Shown here: positions 17,701-25,542 of the stretch, piece by piece
Layout of the letters: every line of letters begins with the position of its first letter
How positions within the stretch are numbered: the stretch's first letter is position 1
DNA from: an uncultured bacterium
GTDB lineage: Bacteria; Desulfobacterota; Binatia; HRBIN30; CADEER01
NCBI GenBank assembly: GCA_902826395.1
Contig: CADEER010000032.1
Location: 1-39,577, forward strand
Reading direction: 5' to 3'
DNA length: 39,577 nt
Translations under genes and position numbers: made by a program
The notes under the pieces: model-generated
What the model was told of the DNA's origin: nothing
What the model saw: the letters and a program-made list of their open reading frames with translations, nothing else
Databases searched by the model: none

Positions 17701-18991
17701 CCGCCAGGCGATCCTGACAGCAGTCGCCGCGATTCCACACCGCGATGGAGTCGATCTGCGCCATCGCTCCGAGATCGACCTCCCACCACGCGCCGGCGTG
17801 CGCACCGGTGTGCGTCACCGACCCTGCGGCATAGACGCCGTCGGTGTTGCCGTCCACAGCGCGCGACGCGACTCCGCCGTGTACGGTGCTGCGCTGCGTC
17901 GCCAGTGCTCCGCGCGCCAGGTTGGCGCCGCTGGGCAACGGTCGGCCGAGCACCTCCACCTCGGCGAGAGAGAGCACTCCGGTGCCCTGCAACTGAATGC
18001 GCACATACCGCCCAATGGCGTCGACCGGAATCTCGGTCGGCCGTCCCGCGGTACCGATCTCGAAACGGGCGAACCCGGCGCTGCCGGGCTGCGCGTCGGG
18101 CGATCGCGACACCAACACGTGGAAGCCCGTCAGGCGATCCTGGCAGCAGTCGCTGCGGTTCCACACCGCGATCGAGTCGATCTGTGCCAGCCTTCCGAGG
18201 TCCACTTCCCACCACGGGTTGGCTTGCGCACCGGTGTGCGTCACCGAGCCGGCGGCGTAGGCGCCGTTGGTGTTGCCGTCCACCGCGCGCGAGGCGACCC
18301 CGCCGTGCGCGGTGCTCGGCTGTCTCGCCGACGCACCCTGCGCGAGATTGACGATCGCCAGCGGCTCGCCGAACACCTGCACCTCGGCGAGCGACAACAC
18401 CCCGCTGCCCTGCACCTGGATGCGCACGTAGCGGCCCACGACACCGACGGCGACCTCGGTCGGACGGCCGGCCGGCCCGGCGACCAACTGCTCGAACACC
18501 GCCGCACCCGGCTGCGGATGCGGCGAGCCCGACACCAACACGTAGAAGTTCGCCAGCCGATCCTGGCAGCAGTCGCCGCGGTTCCACACCGCGATCGAGT
18601 CGATCCGCGCTAGCCTGCCAAGATCCACCTCCCACCACGGATCGGTTTGCATCGAGGTGTGGGTCACCGAGCCGGCCGAGTAGATGCCGTTGGTGTCGCC
18701 GTCGATCGCCCGCGGCGCGACGCCGCCGTGCGCCGTTCCCGATTGGGTGGCGGTGCCGGCCGTGGTGAGGTTGACGGTCACGGCACCGGCGCTCGTACCG
18801 GTTCCGGATCGCGGTCCGGCCTCTCGCACCGACGGTGCCGCGGTCGGTGTCTCCTGCGGGATCGGCGTGGGTGTCGGAGTCGGCGAGCCGACATCGAGCG
18901 CGCGCGCCGGCACTACCGAGGCGAGAGCGGCCAACAGCCCCGCCATGAACCGTAGCATCAAGCGGGCACGACTCGGCCGCCTCTTCGCCAT
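14798..18991 (-). CDS. Secreted four-lectin, LamG and PQQ-type sugar dehydrogenase protein
   Basis: The ATG at 18991 is chosen because a signal peptide (cleavage likely after PARA, near residue 35) follows; the product is 1397 residues. A short Thr/Pro segment precedes four F-type lectin domains at about 72-205, 214-347, 356-488 and 499-631. All four keep His-x26-Arg-x-Asp-Cys-Cys-Gln-Asp-Arg. A beta-sandwich of the NBR1/NEW3 type (about 640-745) and a LamG-like sandwich (about 750-1000; FTVELWIKG, GEWHHVAVQRR, DGWIDEVRIS) follow. The C-terminal 370 residues are a glucose/sorbosone dehydrogenase propeller: QPAVNHNGGQLAFGSDG holds the catalytic-type His, then GLRNPWRFTFD and ENYGWKVMEG. The family oxidises aldoses with PQQ in the periplasm or outside. 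The lectin domains resemble each other more than those of the other two proteins, so they probably expanded separately. Confidence 0.87.
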   Translation of the reverse strand: MAKRRPSRARLMLRFMAGLLAALASVVPARALDVGSPTPTPTPIPQETPTAAPSVREAGPRSGTGTSAGAVTVNLTTAGTATQSGTAHGGVAPRAIDGDTNGIYSAGSVTHTSMQTDPWWEVDLGRLARIDSIAVWNRGDCCQDRLANFYVLVSGSPHPQPGAAVFEQLVAGPAGRPTEVAVGVVGRYVRIQVQGSGVLSLAEVQVFGEPLAIVNLAQGASARQPSTAHGGVASRAVDGNTNGAYAAGSVTHTGAQANPWWEVDLGRLAQIDSIAVWNRSDCCQDRLTGFHVLVSRSPDAQPGSAGFARFEIGTAGRPTEIPVDAIGRYVRIQLQGTGVLSLAEVEVLGRPLPSGANLARGALATQRSTVHGGVASRAVDGNTDGVYAAGSVTHTGAHAGAWWEVDLGAMAQIDSIAVWNRGDCCQDRLAGYRVLVSSAPNPQPGGAAFEHFEAAQAGRPTIIPVGALGRYVRIQLQGSGVLSLAEVEVFGSASPLVNLAASGSARQISTAHGGVAPRAIDGNTDGNYGAGSVTHTGSHLNPWWEVDLGAAADIDSVAVWNRSDCCQDRLASYWVLVSNTPNPQPGSAAFQHLESSIAGRPTTIAVNATGRYVRIQAQGTGVLSLAEVQVWSPSGDEAVYVGQRMSPVLTAGEQAPVQVRLRNTGSTPWTAGSGHQLVDAAGGWGVPPQGIPLGESVQPGQEWTFSFRVTAPSTPGDRDFQWQLQRDGEAAGQASPLASVAVVAPSNVSAHSLRFNGNGEDDIDRVKIRLDDPAVAGDPGPPADVGSGDFTVELWIKGSAVANDAPAQACGDNINWIFGNIIVDRDRFNQARKFGVSIAGGSLIFGVSGDGSGSGSNDRTICGSTPVVDGEWHHVAVQRRRSDGRLWIFVDGQLEAVADGPDGDVSYPDDAVPCANCCGGGSCAFSDPFLVIGAEKHDADNSTYPSFDGWIDEVRISNTLRYSSSFAPPTAPFTPDAATAALYHFDEGNGDRIIDASSAPGGPSPGRRRFGGAPAGPLWSVDTPFPTAPAISLALAGTAPSSIVAIATAGDHRLFLAGREGRIYVYDGVQVLPAPFLDIDDLVGAPVGEQGLLGLVFHPDYLTNGFFFVNYTDDAGDTVVARYRRSFADPDVADWRSGVTLLGIDQPAVNHNGGQLAFGSDGMLYAAFGDGGGGGDPNCLAQRDDTLLGKILRLDVDQNADSAPFYGIPPDNPFVGGGGLADEVWAEGLRNPWRFTFDRLTGGAFIADVGQRAREEVNYQDPDSLGGENYGWKVMEGSLCYIDDCPNEGPNCHADGCPANLPPCNDASLEMPILEYPHTAGCSITGGYAYRGRSLPDLSGAYLYADFCSREIWIGRNDAGDWSDTPVATAPGNVYTFGEDAAGELYVSTGGSIFRVQ

Positions 18992-19154
18992 CACCTCACT
19001 ATCCTCATCCGACACGCCGCACTCCGCTCGAGCCCCGACATCCCCCGCGATGCTGATCGCCGGTTTCAAAGATGCCGCGAATCGATGTCTTGTGACAGAT
19101 GCCTGCATCCGAAAAACTTGCGTGAGTCGGCGCTTTCACAAATGGTAGGCGGCC
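18992..19154. promoter_or_regulatory. Divergent intergenic region
   Basis: These 163 bp separate the leftward dehydrogenase-lectin gene and the rightward VanZ-like gene and should carry both promoters. The leftward gene has a weak purine-rich site (TGAGGTG) just before its ATG. The sequence GCCTGCATCCG near 19100 recalls the core of the 16-bp repeats at 27349-27396, which may be chance. Confidence 0.3.
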
Positions 19155-19961
19155 ATGGTCTCGGCGGTGACACCGACGGCGGCGGACTCGGTGCCGCGGC
19201 GCACCCTGCCGCCGCTGCTGCTGGCCGCGGTCGTCAGCGTCGGCAACCTCTTTCTGCACAAGCCGATTTCCGACGTCTGCGATTCCCTGTTCGAATGGGT
19301 CGGGCGCGGCTGGTACGAGAGGATCAGCCTCGCGGCCGTCGCGCTGCTGTGCGCGGTCGCAGCGATTCCCGCACTGCGCCGGCTCCGCGTCGCCTTGAAG
19401 CAGACGTGGCTGCCGGTGTCGTTCGTCGGGCTCGCGGCAGCTACCGTCGCGGCGCAGCAGTGGCTGTTGGTCTCGAACGTCGAGCTGGTGCACTTCCCGC
19501 AGTTCGCCCTCATCGCCGCCCTGTTGCTGGCGGGCGGCATCGGCCCCATGTCGGCGTGGTTCATCGCCACGCTCGCCGGCGTCGCCGACGAGTCGTATCA
19601 ACACTGGGTGATCTACGCCGGCGTCCCGCACACGTATTTCGACGTCAACGACATCGTGCTCAACGCCATCGGTGCCGCCTGGGGAGTCTGCGTGTTCGGC
19701 GCCAGCCGACTCGCGGCGCGGGGGCCGCGTTTCTCGACCGCTCGCCCCTACGCCTTCGCGGCGCTGCTCTGCGCCATCCCGATCGCCGCTGCGCTCTACC
19801 TCGACCCACCCGACCGCGTCCTGCTGCGCAAGGCGGCGACGCATCGGCTCTACCGCGTATTGTCCGCCGGCGAGGGTTTGGCGGCGATCGCTGTTCTGGC
19901 CGCACTCGTCGAGCTCGGTTCGCGCCGGCGCGCGCGGCCGGAGATATCCGGCGCCACATGA
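19155..19961 (+). CDS. VanZ-like multipass membrane protein
   Basis: This 268-residue inner-membrane protein has about six hydrophobic helices. The VanZ-like signature is visible: His113 in LVHFPQFALI, then ADESYQHW with Asp145, Glu146 and Gln149, then FDVNDIVLNAIGAAWG with Asp163 and Asn170. VanZ-family proteins are small polytopic proteins linked to envelope-targeting antibiotic tolerance and are often found in polysaccharide loci; their biochemical activity is not established. The N-terminal extension with two extra helices is longer than in minimal VanZ. The stop overlaps the start of the next gene (ATGA), so the two are translationally coupled. Confidence 0.75.
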   Translation: MVSAVTPTAADSVPRRTLPPLLLAAVVSVGNLFLHKPISDVCDSLFEWVGRGWYERISLAAVALLCAVAAIPALRRLRVALKQTWLPVSFVGLAAATVAAQQWLLVSNVELVHFPQFALIAALLLAGGIGPMSAWFIATLAGVADESYQHWVIYAGVPHTYFDVNDIVLNAIGAAWGVCVFGASRLAARGPRFSTARPYAFAALLCAIPIAAALYLDPPDRVLLRKAATHRLYRVLSAGEGLAAIAVLAALVELGSRRRARPEISGAT

Positions 19962-21274
19962 TCGCGGCGACGTTTGCTCGCCGGACCAGCATCGCGCTCG
20001 CCGCATACCTGACCGCGACCCTATGCGGTTGCAGCTCACAGCGAGCCGAGCGCGGCGGCGCCGCTGCACCGAGCGCCGCCGCGACCGACATCACAGAAGC
20101 CGAGGCGGCATCGGTCGAACGCGCGGCGCGGAGCATTGCCGACGAGTTCATCACGACCTTCTGGTGCGGTCCCCCTCTTCACTTCTTCGATGACGATCGG
20201 GCGCGCGAGATCGCCGAGGCAGGTTTCAATCTCGTCGGCGCCACCTGCGAGGGGCCGGTGAATCCACAGCTCAACGCCGCGGCCTTGCGCGTCGCACACC
20301 GTCACGGACTGCGCATGCTGATCAAGGACCAGCGCATCTCGGCACACCAGCCCGTTGCCGAGGGATGGCAGGCGCGCGCCGACGAGGCGCTGGCGGCCTA
20401 TCGCGATCTGCCCGGGCTGGCCGGTTACTTTCTACTCGACGAGCCGAGCAACGGCTCGATCTACCCCGATATCGCAGCGCTGCGACAGCGCATCCGGCGC
20501 CGCGACCCATCGCTGATCGGCTACGTCAACCTGCTCCCCGACTACGTCTTCGCCGGACCGGAGGACTATCGCGACTACGTCGAGTCATATCTCTTCCGCA
20601 CCCGTCCCGAGCTGCTCAGCTACGATCACTATCCGTTTCTGATCGGGTCGGATCGGCCGTCGTTCTTCGACAACCTGGCGCTGATCCGCGAGCTGGCCCT
20701 CGAGTACGAGGTGCCGTTCATGCTGATCGTGCAGCTCATGCCGCACGCCGAATACCGCGATCCGACGCCCGCGGAGCTGGGGTGGCAGGTCTATCACGCG
20801 CTGGCCTTCGGAGCGCGCGGCATTTCCTATTTCGCGTACTGGACTCCCACCCAGGTGCCCGACAACATCGCCTACCGCTTCCGCGGCGCCATCATCGAAG
20901 GGGGGATGCGCACCCGGCACTACGACGAGGTGAAGGTTCTCAACCGGCGTCTGCGCGCCATCGCGGAGGAGCTCGACGGCTTTCGTTCGGTCGGCGTCTG
21001 GGACTCGCAGGGCGAGTTCGGCATCGCCGAAAAGCCCGAACCGATCGCAGCCGTGGCGGCCGGCGACATCGTCGCAGGCGTCTTCCGCGACACGGCCGGA
21101 AGGGGCGCCACCCTGTTGGTCAACCGAGGCTATCGCGACGCGGCGCGCGTCGAGCTGGGACCATCGAGCGATGGCCGTGTCGTGGAGGTGTTCGATCCGC
21201 AATCCGGGTCGTGGGCGACCACCGGCCCGTCGATCGATCTGCCGGCCGGCGAGGCAAAGCTCGTCCGCCATTGA
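19958..21274 (+). CDS. Putative TIM-barrel glycoside hydrolase-like lipoprotein
   Basis: The 438-residue protein starts at the ATG overlapping the VanZ-like stop. The N-terminus is a lipoprotein signal with lipobox L-C-G-C (Cys25). The body resembles barrel glycosidases: FWCGPPLHFF, GFNLVGATCEG, a strand ending in YFLLDEPSNGS (Glu162, position of an acid/base), SYDHYPF (Asp223) and GISYFAYWTP near the barrel end. A C-terminal beta domain (about 350-438) follows. It should be anchored in a membrane and act on an unidentified glycan. The fold call is moderately firm. The catalytic assignment is inference because no exact family motif is certain. Confidence 0.65.
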   Translation: MIAATFARRTSIALAAYLTATLCGCSSQRAERGGAAAPSAAATDITEAEAASVERAARSIADEFITTFWCGPPLHFFDDDRAREIAEAGFNLVGATCEGPVNPQLNAAALRVAHRHGLRMLIKDQRISAHQPVAEGWQARADEALAAYRDLPGLAGYFLLDEPSNGSIYPDIAALRQRIRRRDPSLIGYVNLLPDYVFAGPEDYRDYVESYLFRTRPELLSYDHYPFLIGSDRPSFFDNLALIRELALEYEVPFMLIVQLMPHAEYRDPTPAELGWQVYHALAFGARGISYFAYWTPTQVPDNIAYRFRGAIIEGGMRTRHYDEVKVLNRRLRAIAEELDGFRSVGVWDSQGEFGIAEKPEPIAAVAAGDIVAGVFRDTAGRGATLLVNRGYRDAARVELGPSSDGRVVEVFDPQSGSWATTGPSIDLPAGEAKLVRH

Positions 21275-21293
21275 CGGTCGGCTGGCGTGGCGC

Positions 21294-21322
21294 GGCGAGC
21301 GGCGCTACCTTCGCCGCTCGCC
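21294..21322. other. 11-bp inverted repeat abutting a start codon
   Basis: GGCGAGCGGCG (21294-21304) and CGCCGCTCGCC (21312-21322) are perfect inverse complements around a 7-base loop. The hairpin lies 19 bp after the lipoprotein stop and ends at the base before the ATG of the next GT2. There is no T tract, so a classical intrinsic terminator is unlikely. In mRNA it would occupy the ribosome-binding region. Confidence 0.6.
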
Positions 21323-22381
21323 ATGCCGAAACCCGAAATGCCCGCTCTCACCGACCACGATCCGTCGATCGACGTGTCGGTCGTTGTCGTGAACTGGAAC
21401 GGGCGCGAGCATCTCGAGGTTTGTCTGGCGTCGCTGCTGCGGCAGAACGTCCGCACCCAGATCATCCTCGTCGACAACGCCTCGACCGACGACTCGCTGG
21501 CATTCGTGCGCCAGCGCTTCGGCGACGCGGTGCAGATCCTGTCACTCGCCCAGAACACGGGCTACGGCGCCGGCCTGAACGCCGGCATCGAGGTCGCGCG
21601 CGGCCGTTTTCTTTTCGCGCTCAACACCGACACCGAAGTCTCGCCCGCTTGCCTGGCGACTCTGGTCGACTCCGCGGATCGCTTTCCCACCTTCGGCATG
21701 TTCGCGCCCAAGATCCTCTCGTTTCAGAATCCCGAGATTCTCGACAACGCCGGGCACCTTCTCTATCCGGACGGACTGAGCCGCGGCCGCGGCCGCCTCG
21801 AGCGCGACCAGGGGCAATACGATCGCGAGGAAGAGATCCTGATCCCGAGCGGCTGTGCGATGCTGCTGCGGCGGTCGATGCTCGCCGACATCGGCCTGTT
21901 CGACGCCGATCTGTTCGCATACTGCGAGGACACCGACCTCGCGCTGCGCGCTCAACTCAGAGGCTGGCGATGTCGGTTCGTCCCGGCTGCCGTCGTCTAC
22001 CACAAGTATTCCGCAGCCACGGCGCCCTACTCGCCGGAAAAGGCGTTCCTGGTCGAACGCAACCGCGTCTGGGTATCGGTAAAATGTCTGCCCGCCTCGA
22101 TGCTAGCGGTATCGCCGCTGTTCACGGCGCTGCGACTGGCAGCGCAGGCCTGGGGAGCGCTCACCAAGCAGGGAGCCGCCGGTCGCTTCGCCGCATCGCG
22201 GTCGCGCCTCGAGCTGTTCGCGATCCTGCTGCGCGCCTGGACAGCGGCTCTGGCAAAGCTGCCGCAGGCGTGGCGGAAGCGCCGGCATGTGCAGGCGGCG
22301 CGGCGCATCTCGGCGCTCGACGCGTGGCAGTGGCTGCGCTTGTACCGAATGGGCGTGCGGGAGATCGCCCTGCGCGAATGA
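21323..22381 (+). CDS. Family 2 glycosyltransferase, WbbL/rhamnosyltransferase-like
   Basis: The product is 352 residues from 21323; an in-frame ATG at 21287 would add 12 residues and span the hairpin. The fold begins VSVVVVNWNGREHLE. It continues with LVDNASTDDS, the metal motif ALNTDTEV, and CEDTDLALRAQLRGW, the acceptor-side E-D motif of rhamnosyltransferase-like GT2 enzymes. The C-terminus (about 250-352) has amphipathic helices likely to touch the membrane. The family adds deoxyhexoses such as L-rhamnose to lipid-linked glycans; specificity here is not proven. It lies in a rightward run with the polyprenyl-phosphate sugar synthase and DUF2304 genes. Confidence 0.88.
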   Translation: MPKPEMPALTDHDPSIDVSVVVVNWNGREHLEVCLASLLRQNVRTQIILVDNASTDDSLAFVRQRFGDAVQILSLAQNTGYGAGLNAGIEVARGRFLFALNTDTEVSPACLATLVDSADRFPTFGMFAPKILSFQNPEILDNAGHLLYPDGLSRGRGRLERDQGQYDREEEILIPSGCAMLLRRSMLADIGLFDADLFAYCEDTDLALRAQLRGWRCRFVPAAVVYHKYSAATAPYSPEKAFLVERNRVWVSVKCLPASMLAVSPLFTALRLAAQAWGALTKQGAAGRFAASRSRLELFAILLRAWTAALAKLPQAWRKRRHVQAARRISALDAWQWLRLYRMGVREIALRE

Positions 22382-22397
22382 TGACGCGAGTGGAACG

Positions 22398-23138
22398 ATG
22401 GCCGCGGCGCGGCCGCGCGGCACCGCGACGGGAGCCCCGGCAGTGACCACGCTCGTCATCATCCCGGCGTTCAACGAAGCGGAGGCAATCGCTCACGTGA
22501 TCGGCGATGTGCGGAACCATTGCGCGCACGACATCGTCGTCATCGACGACGGCTCGGCCGACGACACCGCGGCGCGCGCCGCGGCCGTCGGCGCCCGGGT
22601 GCTGCGCCACCCGTGCAATCTCGGCATCGGCGCCGCCGTCCAGAGCGGATATCTCTATGCCCTGCGCAACGGATATGACTTCGTCGTTCGCCAGGATGGC
22701 GATGGCCAGCACGACCCGTCCTACATCCCGGCGTTGGTATCGATTCTCGAGCGCGGCGAAAGCGACATCGTCGTCGGATCCCGATTCCTGGCTCGCGAGG
22801 GCTTCCAATCGACGCTGGTGAGGCGTCTCGGCATCGTCATCCTTTCGGTGGTGTCGTCGCTCATCGGCACGCGAACGACCGATCCGACATCGGGGTATTG
22901 GGCCTTGAACCGGCGCGCTTTCGCGGTACTGGCGACGTCGCACCCCGACGACTACCCGGAGACCGAGGCGCTCTTCATCGCCGCGGCGGCGGGCTGCCGC
23001 ACCTCGGAGATCCCGGTCGTGATGCGCGAGCGCGAGACCGGCCGCTCGTCGATCGGAGCCTTGTACTCGGGCTTCTACATGGTCAAGGTTATCCTCGCCT
23101 TGCTGATCGGGCACGTCAGGCCGTTTGGAAAACGCTGA
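22398..23138 (+). CDS. Polyprenyl-phosphate sugar synthase-like GT2
   Basis: The product is 246 residues from ATG 22398. A GTG at 22443 would trim 15 residues and start right before the first strand (TTLVIIPAFNEAEAIAHVI), so the start is uncertain. Motifs are IDDGSADDT, the metal site RQDGDGQHDP, and SGYWALNRRAF. This is the DPM1/GtrB-like family, which loads mannose or glucose from a nucleotide sugar onto undecaprenyl phosphate for periplasmic GT-C enzymes. No membrane domain follows, unlike GtrB. The adjacent small DUF2304 protein, coupled through TGATG, may supply membrane association. A GT-C-like gene lies just downstream. Confidence 0.85.
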   Translation: MAAARPRGTATGAPAVTTLVIIPAFNEAEAIAHVIGDVRNHCAHDIVVIDDGSADDTAARAAAVGARVLRHPCNLGIGAAVQSGYLYALRNGYDFVVRQDGDGQHDPSYIPALVSILERGESDIVVGSRFLAREGFQSTLVRRLGIVILSVVSSLIGTRTTDPTSGYWALNRRAFAVLATSHPDDYPETEALFIAAAAGCRTSEIPVVMRERETGRSSIGALYSGFYMVKVILALLIGHVRPFGKR

Positions 23139-23521
23139 TGTTTCGTTACGGCAACTATCTGCTCGAGGTCGTCGCCCTGTCGATGGGCGCGTTGCTGATG
23201 GTCTTCGTCATCACCAACGTGCGGCGCGCCAGCCTCAACGTGCGCTACGCCATCCTCTGGCTCTGCGCCGGAGCGGTGCTGCTGATGCTCTCGCTCTACC
23301 GGTCGCTGCTGGACTACATCGCCATGGCGGTCGGCGTCGGCTATCCGCCGTCGCTGCTCTTCCTGGTGGCGTTCGTCTTCCTGCTCTTCATCGTGCTGCA
23401 CTACTCGCTCGTCCTGTCGTCGCACCGCGACTCGATCCGCCGACTCGCGCAGACCGTAGCCTTGCTCGAGGAGGAGGCGCGGCGGCAGCGAAGGGCACCG
23501 GCGGATACCGACAAAAACTGA
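23138..23521 (+). CDS. DUF2304 family small membrane protein
   Basis: The 127-residue protein starts at an ATG overlapping the upstream stop. It has three hydrophobic helices (about 7-25, 37-55, 67-92). A short charged helix LAQTVALLEEEARRQRR at the C-terminus could be cytoplasmic and mediate partner binding. Size, topology and position directly after a polyprenyl-phosphate sugar synthase match DUF2304 (PF10066), a family seen beside such transferases but of unproven function. It may anchor or assist the soluble synthase upstream; that is inference from coupling. Confidence 0.75.
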   Translation: MFRYGNYLLEVVALSMGALLMVFVITNVRRASLNVRYAILWLCAGAVLLMLSLYRSLLDYIAMAVGVGYPPSLLFLVAFVFLLFIVLHYSLVLSSHRDSIRRLAQTVALLEEEARRQRRAPADTDKN

Positions 23522-23582
23522 GCGCAAGCTCCGCCCCAACCTTTGCCTTTGTACGCGATGATTGGCTACGTTCGCCGGCTCC

Positions 23583-25493
23583 ATGGGTAGAGCCAGCCGC
23601 GAAAAAAAGACACGCGAAGAGTTTCCGCACTCGAAATCGGCCGCTCCGGCGCCGCGACCGCAGCCGCGTGTCACATTGGCCGGCACCGCGCCGCCGGCAT
23701 GGCTGAACGCCGTCGCGATCGCGTCGTTGGCCGTCCTGACTTGGGTCATCTACTACCCGAGCCTGACTGGCGAGTTCGTATTCGATGACCACAACTCGAT
23801 CCAGCAGAGCCTGCTCGTCCGAGAGATCTGGCCGCTGACGCGGTTCGTCACCTACAGCAACCGCCCACTCGTCGACTTCACCTACGCGCTCAACTACGCA
23901 CAGGGCGAGTACGATACGTGGTGGTTCCACGCCACCAACGTCGCGATTCACATCGGCACCGCGGCCGTGCTGTACCTTCTCGCGCTTCGCACCCTGCGCC
24001 TGCCCGCATTCGCGCAGCGCTATGCGCCGTGGAGCCAACCGATCGCCTGGGCGGCCGCGGCGATTTTCGCCTGCCACCCGCTCGCCACGGAAACCGTCGC
24101 CTACGTGGCGAGTCGCAGCGAGGGCTTGGCCGGCTTCTTCTATTTGCTGACCATTCTGATGTACGCGATCGCCGTGAGCTCGGAGCGCGCGCCGATCCGC
24201 AACGCGGCGCGCGTCGCGGTGTTGGCGGGGACGCTGCTGGCCGTGGCGAGCAAGGAGATCGCCGCGACCATTCCGCTGGCCCTCGTCCTCTACGACTATA
24301 TCTTCATCGCCGAGGGCGATCTCCGCAGCCTTCGCAGTCGAGCGGCGGCGATGGCGCCTGCGTTCGTGCCGCTCGTTCTGGCCGCCGCCTACGTCGCGTT
24401 CCGCGTGTTTTTATCCGACCGACACTTCACCCCCTACGGTCAATCGGCGGGTTTCGAGTTCGAACAGTTCACGCCGCTGCAATACGCCAGCACGCAGGTC
24501 GGCGTCCTGACCCACTATCTGCGGATGCTGGTCGTACCGACCGGCCTGACGATGGATTACGATCTGGCGCTGCAGAGGTCGCCTTTCGCGATCGCGGTGC
24601 TGCTACCGCTCGCCGTCCTGGGTGCGCTCGCCTTCGCCGCGATCCGGTTGCGAACCACATATCCCTTCTTTTCGTTCGCGGTGCTGTTCTTTTTTATCGT
24701 CTTGGCACCAACCTCGTCCGTCATGCCGCTCGCCGATCTGGCGGTCGAGAGGCGCATGTACATCCCGCTAGCCGGTTTCGCGCTGCTCGCCGCGATCGCC
24801 GTCTGGGACCTGTCGAAAGCCATAATGGGCAATCGCGCACTCGTGCTGCTGGCGATCGTCACCATCGCGGCGATCGGAACGGGGTCCGCCATGACGCGGG
24901 CGCGAGCCGTGCAATGGGGCGACCACCTGCTTCTTTACGAGGACGCGGTGCGCAAGTCGCCCGGCAGTCCGCGCGTGCGCCTCAATCTGGGCGTCATCCA
25001 TCTCAACGCCGGGCGCTATGAGGAGGCGCACGACGTCCTGTTCGAGGCGAAGCGCCTCTACGACGAGGGAAAGTCGATCCACGCCTTCGAGCGCATCGGC
25101 GCCTTCATCTATTACAACCTCGGCGCCATTCAGTTCATCCGTGAAGAGTACGACGACGCCTTGACCTACATGACGAAGGCGATCGAGATCGGCGGCCAGT
25201 ACGTGGCGCTGCGCCCGCGCGCCTACGCCGTGGTGGCGGAGGTATACAAGATCAAGGGCGATCCGGCGGCGGCGGAGAGCGCATTCCAGGAAGCCCTCAA
25301 GTATACGCGCGACCACCCCGAGTGGTTGCTGCCGCTCGCCGAGGCACAGCTTCTCCAGGGCAAGATCGACGACGCCCGGGAGACCCTGTTCAAACTGAAG
25401 AATACAGCCCCGGAGTGGCAGGAGTCCGAACAGTTCAAGGCCCTGCTCGAGCAGCTCCGGCAGCAGAACAGAGACCGGCAACTGAGCAAATGA
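23583..25493 (+). CDS. TMTC-like membrane GT-C protein with TPR tail
   Basis: The protein is 636 residues from ATG 23583; ATG 23562 would add seven. A basic N-terminus precedes about ten membrane helices spanning residues 45-440. The first loop has GEFVFDDHNSIQ; paired acidic residues here are the catalytic-type motif of TMTC/PMT-like GT-C enzymes. The region AAYVAFRVFLSDRHFTPYG matches the DUF1736 segment of TMTC proteins. The C-terminus (about 455-625) has several TPR-like helical repeats (VRLNLGVIHLNAGRYEEAHD, IYYNLGAIQFIREEYDDA). Eukaryotic TMTC proteins O-mannosylate proteins. A bacterial relative next to a polyprenyl-phosphate sugar synthase plausibly O-glycosylates exported proteins, but no substrate is shown. 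Confidence 0.8.
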   Translation: MGRASREKKTREEFPHSKSAAPAPRPQPRVTLAGTAPPAWLNAVAIASLAVLTWVIYYPSLTGEFVFDDHNSIQQSLLVREIWPLTRFVTYSNRPLVDFTYALNYAQGEYDTWWFHATNVAIHIGTAAVLYLLALRTLRLPAFAQRYAPWSQPIAWAAAAIFACHPLATETVAYVASRSEGLAGFFYLLTILMYAIAVSSERAPIRNAARVAVLAGTLLAVASKEIAATIPLALVLYDYIFIAEGDLRSLRSRAAAMAPAFVPLVLAAAYVAFRVFLSDRHFTPYGQSAGFEFEQFTPLQYASTQVGVLTHYLRMLVVPTGLTMDYDLALQRSPFAIAVLLPLAVLGALAFAAIRLRTTYPFFSFAVLFFFIVLAPTSSVMPLADLAVERRMYIPLAGFALLAAIAVWDLSKAIMGNRALVLLAIVTIAAIGTGSAMTRARAVQWGDHLLLYEDAVRKSPGSPRVRLNLGVIHLNAGRYEEAHDVLFEAKRLYDEGKSIHAFERIGAFIYYNLGAIQFIREEYDDALTYMTKAIEIGGQYVALRPRAYAVVAEVYKIKGDPAAAESAFQEALKYTRDHPEWLLPLAEAQLLQGKIDDARETLFKLKNTAPEWQESEQFKALLEQLRQQNRDRQLSK

Positions 25494-25542
25494 CAATCCG
25501 CTCTACCTGTGCCAGGGTAACACCCTCATCAGGGGGTGGGTC

